This document shows, in pieces, positions 24,181-33,495 of a stretch of 64,000 bases of DNA (positions are counted from its first letter, which is position 1; every line of letters begins with the position of its first letter). The notes under the pieces were generated by a model, which worked only from the letters and a program-made list of their open reading frames with translations, was not told the DNA's origin and did no database searches. The stretch is taken from assembly GCF_026745355.1 (NCBI RefSeq), contig NC_079203.1, forward strand, positions 36,178,875 to 36,242,874, read 5' to 3'. The DNA is from Beta vulgaris subsp. vulgaris (Eukaryota; Streptophyta; Magnoliopsida; Caryophyllales; Amaranthaceae). Both the position numbers and the translations under genes were made by a program.

Positions 24181-25117
24181 AAATAGAAAATGCCAATTAT
24201 TGATTAAGGTGATGTTCCGAGTCACTATATGTTATTTGAGATTAAATTTCTTTTAGATTATATTACATTATTTATTAATATATATGTTGAGTTTATTTTA
24301 GTTTAGACAACCATAAAATATTTATGTGCTAATATTTTTAAATATATTTAAACCAATTAGCCAAATAATTGATCAACAAACAAGTAGCAAATATAAAGCT
24401 TATTTGATTAGTCAAAAAAAGGATTCTATTTTTTGTGCAATTACATGAAGTCCCTTAAAATTATAAACTACCCATTCAGTTTGAATATTATTATATTTTT
24501 TTAATCATTGATTTTATGTGAAACCCCTTACCATGATTGATTTATATACCATATATTAAAAGTAAAATAATATACAGGCAATGCTCTCATTAATTGGTAG
24601 CTAGAGAAAAGAATTTCACCCCATTATTTTCTTACCAATATTTAAGACTAAAAGATTCATGAAAAACTCTCATCTTAACGATGCCAACTTTATGACCACA
24701 AGGTTTATGTGGACAAAAATATCTGATATAAAATTATGTTCTAATTGCATTTTCTAACCAATTAAATATGAAAGATCTAGATTAATTTTCACAAACATTT
24801 ATTTTGATCTAAAATACAAATATGCCATCAAAGGGCATGTTTTGATAAGATATCAGGCATAAGAGTAATTATATGGATCTATTTAAATTCTACTTTCACA
24901 AAATGTTCTTTTCTTTTTCGATCAATAACTTAAATGGGGAAACATAAACAGAAACGACATAATCAGGTGAGGAAGATTATGAGTTTGCACTTTCATCCTC
25001 TTTTCAACCATTTGTTCTCTATTTTAGTCGTCCATTTGATTTATTCTTCCTTTCGACATGCTTGTCATTATTTAATATAATTATATTATATGATAACCAA
25101 TGGTTGAAAATTAGGTG
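24181..25117. other. Intergenic, AT-rich, upstream of the HIPP gene
   Basis: No coding signal on either strand. The stretch probably contains the HIPP promoter, but no clear TATA box can be chosen among the many AT-rich words. Confidence 0.5.
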
Positions 25118-25945
25118 ATGAAGGTAAGTAATTATACAAGATGCAAAGCTCTAATTATGTTTAAATGAAAATTTAGTTTTGTTTAATTTGCCTCATCTTT
25201 AGGAATTTCAATCTAATTATCTAAGCATTATTTACATGTTTATGCGTTTTTAGGAAATTGAAGTACATTTCAACATATCCATGAATTGCAATGCATGTGA
25301 GAAAAAAGTTGTCAAAGTCATCTCCAAAATAAAAGGTATTCTTGAATCTTATAGTTATTTTTTATTAGGAAATTAAGTCAGCCCAAGAGCTAACTCGTAC
25401 AAGGCTACTAGCCTCTAGGAAACACCAACACATTAGCTGGTAAGGCATGCATAGCATGCTAAGGAAATACCCCAGCATAATGCTGGGACGTAAGGATCGA
25501 ACCTCTGACCTCAAAGGCCAAGGGGAGCGCTCTTCTCACTTGATCTAGCTCATATCCTTTCTTGAATCTTATAGATGTGAAAATGTAAATTCTTATTATC
25601 CATGTTTTATTATTTCTATATATTAATAATGCAGGAGTTGAAAAGTTTATCACTGATATGAAAAAACATAGAGTAACAGTAATAGGTCGATTTTGTCCAC
25701 AAAAGGTTTTGAAGAAATTGACTAAAAAGACAGGAAAAAAGGTGAACCTTATAGAATTTGAAGAAGACAATGATAATGATGTAAAAGGATTTTCAAAGGA
25801 AGGAGAAATAAGTTCAAGTGGAGATGATTTAGATCATATCATTATACTAGATCGTTTTTCAATATTCTACGATGGATATGGGAATGACAACCCAATGTTT
25901 ACAATTTTTAGCGACGAAAATGCAAATTCTTGCTCGGTAATGTAA
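25118..25945 (+). CDS. Heavy-metal-associated isoprenylated plant protein (HIPP)
   Basis: A three-exon gene too fragmented for ORF scanning. Exon 1 is 25118-25123 (ATG AAG, donor GTAAGT; a stop lies two codons upstream in frame). Exon 2 is 25254-25335 (acceptor TTTTTAG, donor GTATTC). Exon 3 is 25635-25945 (acceptor AATGCAG). Phases join to give 132 residues. The N-terminal HMA fold begins VHFNISMNCNACEKKV, with the metal-binding MxCxxC motif as MNCNAC, then KGVEKFITDMKKHRVTVIG and CPQKVLKKLTKKTGKK. The protein ends CSVM, a CaaX box for prenylation of the terminal cysteine, which defines HIPPs. Such proteins bind soft metal ions and attach to membranes through the lipid. The start with only two codons in exon 1 is typical of this family. 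A SINE sits in intron 2. Length, splice sites and CaaX are all intact, so it is probably functional. Confidence 0.87.
25355..25558 (-). mobile_element. tRNA-derived SINE in HIPP intron 2
   Basis: A 204-bp insertion flanked by a perfect 16-bp target duplication TTCTTGAATCTTATAG (25339-25354 and 25559-25574). On the minus strand it starts with a pol III box-A-like GATCAAGTGAGAAGAGC and a box-B GGTTCGATCC about 35 bases further on. It ends in an A-rich tail CCTAATAAAAAATAA. Duplication length, internal promoter and A-rich tail together are diagnostic of a SINE mobilised by LINE machinery. A broken LINE lies 1 kb upstream, but no tail homology was shown. Confidence 0.9.
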
Positions 25946-26499
25946 TATGGTTAAACTCTATTAAAGATGAAATATTTTTGTTATATTTTCACCCGTTTAT
26001 GTTGACCTTGTAAATAGCTTAATAATCAATGGTAACATTGTATAGAATCATGTAGAATAAGTTTCAAAAGTGTTAGGTTCTATATGTATATGAATCCATA
26101 ATCAAGATTTATTAAATTTTTTGTCTAATAAGAAATTTCTTGTGCTCGCACTAGTATTTCAAGATTATCGTGGTAACTATGAGTTCTTCATGTCATATGA
26201 AGGGAAAAAGATAATCGTTTGTTTTTGGTACTAGTTGTTACACCGCGTGCCTAAGCACACGACAACTCAAAATGTTGTATTTATAATATTCGAATTAGGC
26301 TAGATTGAGGTTTTAGTAAGCTAATGATTTACGTTACATAATTGACTGAGATTAAATTGAAGTTTTAACATAAATAAGTAAAAACAAATTGTTTATGTGG
26401 AGCAACTAATAACGGTTGGGGAGGTGATTTTTACCCCTTTTACTGAAATAGAGAGGGTGATTTATCCCCACTCTTGGTGCTCTAATGAGATTATGGAAT
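25946..26499. other. Intergenic, 3' flank of the HIPP gene
   Basis: AT-rich sequence without a supported gene. It would contain the HIPP 3' UTR; several AATAAT/AATATT words could serve as poly(A) signals, none is distinctive. Confidence 0.45.
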
Positions 26500-26561
26500 T
26501 TATTTAATGAGAACGTATTGTGTCGGACTCGTCCGACCATAATCTTGGTCGGACGACTTTC

Positions 26562-27000
26562 AGGTGGTTCCAATTTTTTTTCAGGTAGTCTTCATTTTTT
26601 TTCAGGTGGTTCCATTTTTTTTCCAAGTAGTCTTCATTTTGTTTTCAGTTAGTCTTCTTTGTTTTTCAGTGGGTTTTTGTGCTTCAGTTAGACTTACTTG
26701 GGTTTCAGTTGGTCTTTATTCTTTTTCAGGTAGTCTACATTTTTCTTCAGGTAGTCTTCATTTTGTTTCAGTTAGTCCATTATTTCTTTCAGTTGGTCCA
26801 ACTGAAAGAAAAGAAAAGTCCAACTGAAAGAAAAGAAAGTCTAACTGAAAGAAAAGAAAGTCCAACTGAAAGAAAAAGAAAGTCCAACTGAAAGAAAAGA
26901 AAGTCCAACTGAAAGAACACAAAGTCTAACTGAAAGAAAACAAAGTCCAACTGAAAGAAAACAAAGTCCAACTGAAAGAAAACAAAGTCCAACTGAAAAG
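26562..27000. repeat. Inverted minisatellite forming a long foldback
   Basis: The right half (26797-27000) has about ten 21-bp units of the form GTCCAACTGAAAGAAAASAAA. The left half holds more diverged units of 20-24 bp in the opposite orientation (TTTCAGTTAGTC, TTTCAGGTAGTCTTCATTT). The centre is a perfect palindrome CTTTCAGTTGG-T-CCAACTGAAAG at 26787-26809. The whole could fold into a hairpin with arms of about 200 bp. Confidence 0.85.
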
Positions 27001-27035
27001 AAAACTAACCTCAAATAGAAAGAAAGAGAGGAAAA

Positions 27036-27296
27036 ATGTCAGTCACTTGAGCTGCTACTGATACAATTTTTGATGCCTGACAATGATGCTCGAAGGCAAG
27101 CTTATACACCATTCCTCTCTGCTGTTTTGAACATTAGGAGCTTGCTCTGTTTGTAGTTGAGGAGAAACCTCCTAATGTTCGTCAGCTTGCTGCTGTTTTG
27201 ATGCGAAAGAAGATTACTGGCCATTGGGCCAAGCTTTCTCCTCAACTACGTCAACTCGTTAAACAATCACTCATTGAGAGCATCACCCTCGAGCAT
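27036..27296 (+). pseudogene. Captured fragment of an importin-4-like (karyopherin beta) gene
   Basis: Starts with ATG at 27036. After a 2-base deletion the frame reads QSLELLLIQFLMPDNDARRQA. A short unrelated or decayed stretch follows, and then PPNVRQLAAVLMRKKITGHW and AKLSPQLRQLVKQSLIESIT. Both blocks match the N-terminal ARM/HEAT region of plant importin-4-type nuclear transport receptors, including the very N-terminus. The rest of the large protein is absent, and the piece sits wholly within a Pack-MULE, so it is a transduplicated fragment and not a host gene. Confidence 0.82.
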
Positions 27297-27402
27297 AGGT
27301 TCGAGCATAGGCTTCCAAAACAGTTTTTGGCCATAAATTCTCATACTTTCTTGAACCAGCTTTACTCTCAATAGCTTTAATGGCGGCATCAGTCCATAAC
27401 AT
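27283..27402 (-). pseudogene. Small unidentified open frame inside the Pack-MULE
   Basis: A 39-codon minus-strand frame starting at 27402 reads DAAIKAIESKAGSRKYENLW and ends EAYARTYARG. Its composition looks like real coding sequence, not random translation, so it may be a second captured fragment in opposite orientation to the importin piece. No family could be named. Confidence 0.35.
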
Positions 27403-27846
27403 CTTTGATAATTCCTTCTTCGACATCTCTACTGGGAAATATACAGTCAATGGACAAAATCCGAGATGGTGGTGGTGGTTGTGGTGGTGGTGGGTTTTAC
27501 GTGGGAATGGTGGAGAATCCTTCGACCGCCGTCGATGCTGTATATTATAGTACTGGGCTCAGCCCGTCTGACGAGAATATTAGGTCAGACGGTCTGACCC
27601 AATACTTTCACTTATTTAATACATAAAAATAAGATCAAATCTTGATTTTAACATCCCAAAAAATGAAGATATTACTTAATTACGAGCACCAAGTGCTCAA
27701 GGGCAGATAAGTAAAACAATAATAGATAACGTTTACCATTCAACTCATAAATTATCAGGAGTAAAGAAACAAAGTTGGTAGACAGGAGTAAAGCCTAACT
27801 TCAAAACAAGTAGGGAGAGAGTAAGCTTACAAAAAATATATATATG

Positions 27847-30176
27847 AGAGCATCCACAACAAAGAGGATCTCATCTCCTTTTAGCTCTCTCTCTCCTCAA
27901 AAAGGAGCTCCCCTCCATTGTAGACCTTGCTAAGAGGATCCTCTTAGCAAGAGGATTGAAGGAAATCCTCTTTTTGTAGAGGAAATGGAGCCTCGGCCCT
28001 TGTGCCGAAGAGGGTGATGAGTCAGTTGCAAAACGCAGCTCCTTCCCCTTGTTTGATGCGTTTCACCAAAAAATGCTGAATTTTTTTTTTCTGTTGTGGG
28101 CCCACTTGATATTTGTTTAAGTTTTGGTTGGATATTATCTTTCTCAAAAGGTCACTAATTTTAGCAACAACTATAAAAATAATTTAGATTCAAAATTTTA
28201 TATAATAAAATATACTATTGGACATGTTTTATTTTTCTCTATAAATAGAGTCCAATTTTACCATAGTTTGACACACTTTTTTTTTACCACATTTCTCTCT
28301 TTCTTTACGGATTACAAACTTATACAAGCGTAGTAGTTAAAGATGGCATTAATTAATTTTAATTATACACAGATTAATAATATGAAACATACCATCAAAA
28401 CTATAATTATCAAAATAAATTAGAGAATACATTGTGGGGTATGTGTAAAGTAAGAAGAAGAGGATCCTCTTTGTTGTAGAAAAATAGAGTTAAGTACACA
28501 GGAGGGTACTGAACTTTGAGCAAAATTTCAGTTAAGGTACTAAACTTTCAAAAGTTCCAGTTAGGGTACTCAAAATGGATGTCTGTTAACTTAAGGTACT
28601 GAACTTTGGTTTGTACCGTTAACATCCCCAAAAATAAAAGAAAAATGTGACATGGCATTCATTAAAAAGAAAAAGCTGACATGACATTAATCATACAAAT
28701 TCCAAACTCTTTTCTCTCTCCTCTGATTCCTCACCCTCTTTTCTCTCTCCTCTAATTCCTCAACCTCTTTTTACTTTTTACTTTTTGCTACTCAAACTTT
28801 AGTTTAACCTTAATTCTCACCATCAATCTCCTCATGTCCACATGTCCAGCAACAAGGAAATAAATCTTATACCAACAACTCCATTCCCCACAGAACTACC
28901 ATCACGTGAGACCTTCCAGGAAGGCTGCAACCATAGATCAATTAGAATAAGAAAACAACAATGAGTTAGTAATATGTATGTGGTTGACTTTATACATAAA
29001 ATAGAACACGAAAAAAAGAACCAAGTGAAAATTGAACTCTAAGGGCATATTTGTTAATCATATACATTCTACATCAAGTTATTACATAAATAGATATGAA
29101 CAAGCAGCTCCAATTTTGGGATCAGATAGTATACATAAAGATGAACAGCTTCTTGAAAGTCATACATAGATATAGAAAAAATGGATTAGAAACACTGAGG
29201 TCTGCAAAAGGACTACAAGGTTTGCTTAGATATAGTATAAGAGGTACTAACAACAAACTTCAGTAGAGAGCAGGAAATTATGAATGCATCAAGAGAGTTT
29301 AAAAGCTTAACCTTGACGTGAATCTTACTATATACGTTATTACCTCCATTCCAAGATAATTATTATAAACAGTTATGCATACATGTTCAAGGAATAAGAA
29401 ATGTAGCTAATAATATTATATTAGTGTTTTGAAGAGAGGGGTAATATTAAGCTAATATGTCAAAAAATGAAATATGAAAAATTTATTAAGTGAAGCAATG
29501 ATTTAAGATAAAAAGCAAGCTAAGGTGCAAATGCCTGATGGAATAAGGTCAATGTAAGCTTACAACCATAATGTGTAACAAGACTGCAAAAAAAGCCGCA
29601 TATATACCCTATCAATTTAAAGACAAACTAAAAAAAAATTGACAGCAGTAAGCATACCCTTATGAGGCGATTTTTATGGTATACATTGAACCCATAGACA
29701 TCAAGATCTTGTAAAAACTAAAGTTTGAGTAGCAAAAAGTAAAAAGTAAAAAGAGGTTGAAGAATTAGAGGAGAGAGAAAAGAGGGTGAGGAATCAGAGG
29801 AGAGAGAAAAGAGTTTGGAATTTGTATAATTAATGTCATGTCAGCTTTTTCTTTTTAATGAATGTCATGTCACATTTTTCTTTTATTTTTGGGATGTTAA
29901 CGGTACAAACTAAAGTTCAGTACCTTAAGTTAACAGACATCCATTTTGAGTACCCTAACTGGAACTTTTGAAAGTTTAGTACCTTAACTGAAGCTTTTCT
30001 CAAAGTTCAGTACCCTCCTGTGTACTTAACTCTAGAAAAATATATGGAAATGTTAAAAGGAAGATGATGAGTTAGTGGGAAATGAGGTGGAGGAAAGAGA
30101 AAATGAGGTGTCAAGAGGAGAAAAGGAGAGAGAAAATATAAGAGGAAGAGGACCTCCTCTTTGTTGTGGATGCTCT
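27847..30176. mobile_element. TIR element interrupted by a nested MULE
   Basis: Left end AGAGCATCCACAACAAAGAGG at 27847 and right end CCTCTTTGTTGTGGATGCTCT at 30156-30176 are inverted complements. Without the nested insertion it is about 770 bp. A partial internal copy of the terminal motif, GAGGATCCTCTTTGTTGT, lies at 28460-28477. No coding region and no convincing target duplication were seen, so the superfamily is open. Confidence 0.65.
28487..30032. mobile_element. Non-autonomous MULE with ~318-bp terminal inverted repeats
   Basis: Left TIR 28487 to about 28805 and right TIR about 29715-30032 are nearly complementary along their full length, starting GAGTTAAGTACACAGGAGGG. A perfect 10-bp target duplication TAGAAAAATA (28477-28486 and 30033-30042) supports a Mutator-like origin. 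The inner 910 bp has no recognised coding sequence. Confidence 0.85.
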
Positions 30177-30417
30177 GAAAAAACTAAATAGGTATATCCC
30201 CTCAAAAAAAAAAAAAACTAAATAGGTATATCTAGAAAAAGAAAATGTTGAAACTAATTTCAGCTTTGCTGCAAAAGTGGGGATTTACTCCCAACAAGGC
30301 AACTGTATACTAAAGATTACCAACAGCCAGTCGACTAAAGATTACCAACAGCCCATAGTTGACTAAAGATTTTCGACCTGCTATGACATTCACTTCTTCA
30401 TATGCTTGAAATAAATA

Positions 30418-31480
30418 CTTCCTCCCTTTCACAATATTTGCAACACTTTTGGAATTGCGGACTTCAAGTCAATTTTTCAATAGTGTATAATTAGATGAGA
30501 AGGGGTATGTAATTAGACTAACTAATAATACAACAAATACATTATATCAACACTTCGCATCCACCATCACCACCCTACCACTGTCAGCCGCCAACACCAC
30601 CACCACCACCACAACCACCCCGCCGACACCACTGCCAACACCACTACCACAACCATCCCATCACAACCATCAAAACCACCACCACAACCACTTCGCCAAC
30701 ACCACAACCACAACCCCCCGTCACCACCATCTCCCATTTCACGAAAATTCACAAAAATTCACCAAGATTTCCATCCTCATCTTCTATATGAGTAAATTAA
30801 AACAGATCTAATCTAACCAAATTAGAGAAAGATCTAACCAAATTATAGATCAAACGAAAAACAAATCAAATACGAAAAAAGAAGAACATCGAAGGAGAGA
30901 CAAAGAAGGAGAACAAAGGACAGAGAAAGGAGGAGAAGGGTCACATTCGTCTTCCCAACATGGTGATGGAGTGGTTGTGGTGGTCGATTTGTATTCGTCT
31001 TCACAACGTGGTGACGGGGTGGTTGTGGTAGTCGGTTTGTAGCGTGGAGAAGGAGAGAGTGTATGAGGAAGGTGCTCAACTTCGCAGCGGTGGTCGCTTC
31101 ACAGCATGGGGAAGGAGAGTGCGTGAGGGAGGAGCTTGACTACAAAGCGGTGGTTTGAAAATGGTGTCGAGAGTATGAGGATAGAGAGAGGAGTCGTGAG
31201 GGAGGAAAGAGAGTGGAGGTGGTGAGGAATGGGTTAGGTTTTTGTGGTGGGGGTGAAGGAATGGTTGTGGGTGGAAGATCGAGGAGTAGTTAGGGGAAAG
31301 ATTAGGTAGCTTAATTATTTTAGATAAGAGTATGTAATCAATACTTATTTTATAAAGTAAGGGTATTTAAGCAAGTTCACCCTCCTAAACTTACTAAAAA
31401 AGGAAAGAAGAAAAAGTATTGCAAACATTTTGAAACATCCCGAAATGGAAAGTGTTGCAAATATTGTGAAATAGAGGAAG
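30418..31480. mobile_element. Large Stowaway-like (Tc1/mariner) element with filler
   Basis: The terminal inverted repeats CTTCCTCCCTTTCACAATAT...GCAACACTTT (left) and AAAGTGTTGC...ATATTGTGAAATAGAGGAAG (right) are flanked by TA on both sides (30416-30417, 31481-31482). At 1063 bp it is long for a MITE. The interior contains CCACCA/TGGTGG-type simple repeats at 30560-30730. It also has a duplicated segment of about 57 bp around GTGGTTGTGGTGGTCG at 30950-31045. No transposase is present. Confidence 0.8.
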
Positions 31481-31528
31481 TACCATTTTTCCTCTAGAGT
31501 AAATCGTAATGGATCTTTTTATAATTAT

Positions 31529-31597
31529 GAGCCTAGTGGGATTTGAACCCACATCCTAGGTATTACCACAATGCTCTACCAATTGAACTAGTAGGCT
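31529..31597 (-). tRNA. tRNA-like sequence, probably a pseudogene
   Basis: On the minus strand there is a good box A (TAGTTCAATTGGTAGAGC) and box B (GGTTCAAATCC), and a T-arm GTGGG-TTCAAAT-CCCAC. The acceptor halves AGCCTA/TAGGCT pair. The anticodon stem pairs poorly, the variable loop is short and the total is about 69 nt; reading the loop literally would give AAU. This suggests a decayed tRNA gene or the head of an old SINE, not a working tRNA. Confidence 0.5.
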
Positions 31598-31599
31598 AT

Positions 31600-32590
31600 C
31601 AATTGACCAAAATGATTATTATGTTGTATGTTAATAGACATGGACATTAGTATATGAATCGAAAGCAAAAATATTGAGGGATAAAACGATAAAGGGGCAC
31701 TTTAAGTCATAATACCTTGACATCAGTAATTGAGCAAGCAGTAAAAGAATACCAATGCAAAGGTATAAAAAATCTATGTTTAGAAAGAATTAATATGAAG
31801 TTAGATTTTGATTTCACAAATCTTTAGAATCTAACATACAAGAAACAATGATATCCATATACGGTGATTCTTCCTAGAGGACCGAATAATACATTTGTTT
31901 TGTCATCAATATACAGCCATGAAAAGCTTAAAGCCTGAAGGGCAATAAAAATATATAGAAGTACAAATCAAAAGCTTTGTCTCTTTTGAGACTATAGCCC
32001 ACTATGGTTGCAAATATTTAACAATAATGGTTGGTATCATACTATCATCTGCTCATGAATAGTTATTTATTCCTTTTATTCTCTTCACTTATCACTTATA
32101 ATTCTACATTCTTTGCTCTCAATCTTGAGGGCGCATTTCCCACGCTGCTCATATCTTAGTAGATATTATTCGTACCTTCATCAAGTATCTTATCTTCATC
32201 TTGTTTATTTACCATGCTACTATAAGTAATGTTTAGGCATAACACTGATATCTCAACATCCTTCAAGTTCAAATAAAATGAAGAAATATCATGTAGAAAG
32301 GGGGGCACTATGAAGCCAGAGAAAAAAATTAAAGCTACATTAACCCTTTAGAACACCACCAATGATAAGTCAAGAACTTTTCTTGATATAGCACAGGTTC
32401 TCAGTACTATAAAAGAAATCAATGCCTTATAACTTGTAAGTGAAATATGACTAACTTTAGAGGGCAAACAATTCAAAGCAAATGTTGCGATGCTTTAAAG
32501 GGTAACTAACTTGATCTTTGAAGGGGTGGTGATATAATTGAGCCTTTTTTAACCTAAAATTAGTAGAGATTCACTCAATCAAATAGAATT
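31600..32590. other. Intergenic, no supported gene
   Basis: AT-rich sequence without a recognisable coding region, repeat or RNA on either strand. Confidence 0.45.
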
Positions 32591-33495
32591 TTGAATCTGC
32601 GGTCTACCTCATGTCACATTCTCCTTAATTTGGTTGTAAAGAGAAAAAATTTAGGAAAATGGATCAACCAAAGCTTCCACCCCCCACCTCTGCCACCTTC
32701 CCTCCCCCCACTACCATTCTCACCACCTTTCCCACACCCCAACCCCATCCCCTACCCCCAGCAACCACCCTAGCAGCCTTCCCTTCCCCCACCACCCCGT
32801 CGAACCCCCCCACCTGCTTACCCCTTGATTTCCCGCAGCCCCCCACCGAAAAAGCATCAACGAGAGAGAATTCAGCACTGCGACGAAGGAAGAGGAAGCG
32901 AGAGTACGACGGAAGAAGCAATAACAGAAGAAGCAATTCCTTGCGATATTTGATGCTAGCATCAAGGAGACATAATTCAGCTGGTTTAAGTGGGGATTAA
33001 AGGATAGAAGAAGCAATTCAGGCGAAAGTTAGGAGGGAGGTGTTTGCTGCAAAAATCGAGAGGGAGGGGAGGGGGATTTCCACAGAGGTTAGGGGAGGGG
33101 GGTCTCGAAGGGGATTCGGGGAGTGGGAGGTTGGTGCTGCGGGTGGGAAGTGGGGGTGCTGGGAGTAGGAGTGGGTAAGGGTGGTTGCAGGGGGTGGTGG
33201 AGTGGGGTGGTTATGGGGGTGGAGTGGGGTGGCTGCTGGGATTCGGGTGGTGGGGGAGGTAGGAGTGGGTAAGGGTGGTTGCGGGGGTTGGTGGAGTAGG
33301 GTGGTTGTTGGGATTTGGGGAGTGAGGAGGGGGGTGCTGGGGATAGTGAGAGTGGGGGGTTACTGGGGTGGTGGTAGTGGGGAGGGTTCGACTGACAAGA
33401 GGGTTGTGACGGTGGAAGGGAGAGGGAGGGGCTGGGGTGGACAGGGGAGAAGGTGGCGAAAATGGTGGTGGTTAAGAGTAGAAATTGAAAATTAA
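32591..33495. repeat. Low-complexity C-rich then G-rich tract
   Basis: About 32670-32840 is rich in CCACC/CCCC and about 33060-33470 is rich in GGTGG/GGGG. Long open frames on both strands (proline-rich on plus, glycine/valine-rich on minus, and the reverse further right) are what simple-sequence composition produces. No domain is seen. The C-rich and G-rich halves are roughly complementary in composition and could pair, but no exact long inverted repeat was found. Confidence 0.5.

Larger units (their letters stand above)
26509..27611. mobile_element. Pack-MULE (non-autonomous Mutator-like element with captured gene fragment)
   Basis: The ends are imperfect inverted repeats of about 50 bp: GAGAACGTATTGTGTCGGAC on the left, and GTGAAAGTATTGGGTCAGAC on the complement of the right end. 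Similarity continues through GTCNGACC and TAATNTT. The element is flanked by a perfect 9-bp target duplication TTATTTAAT (26500-26508 and 27612-27620), the Mutator size. Inside are an inverted minisatellite (26562-27000), an importin-4-like exon fragment (27036-27296) and a glycine-rich stretch near the right TIR. No MuDR transposase is present. Confidence 0.87.

Noticed and set aside
26797..27000. Regular 21-bp repeats resembling a CRISPR array
   Set aside because: Units are contiguous without unique spacers, in a plant Pack-MULE; it is a minisatellite.
30567..30752. Minus-strand glycine/tryptophan-rich open frame
   Set aside because: Product of CCACCA simple repeats within a Stowaway-like element.
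32659..33000. Proline-rich protein of 113 residues with an ATG
   Set aside because: Low-complexity CCACC tract followed by an arginine-rich tail; no signal peptide, no family match, and the opposite strand is just as open.
33181..33495. Open frame of 104 codons, glycine/valine/tryptophan-rich
   Set aside because: Translation of GGTGG-type simple sequence; equally long frames occur on the other strand and no domain is present.
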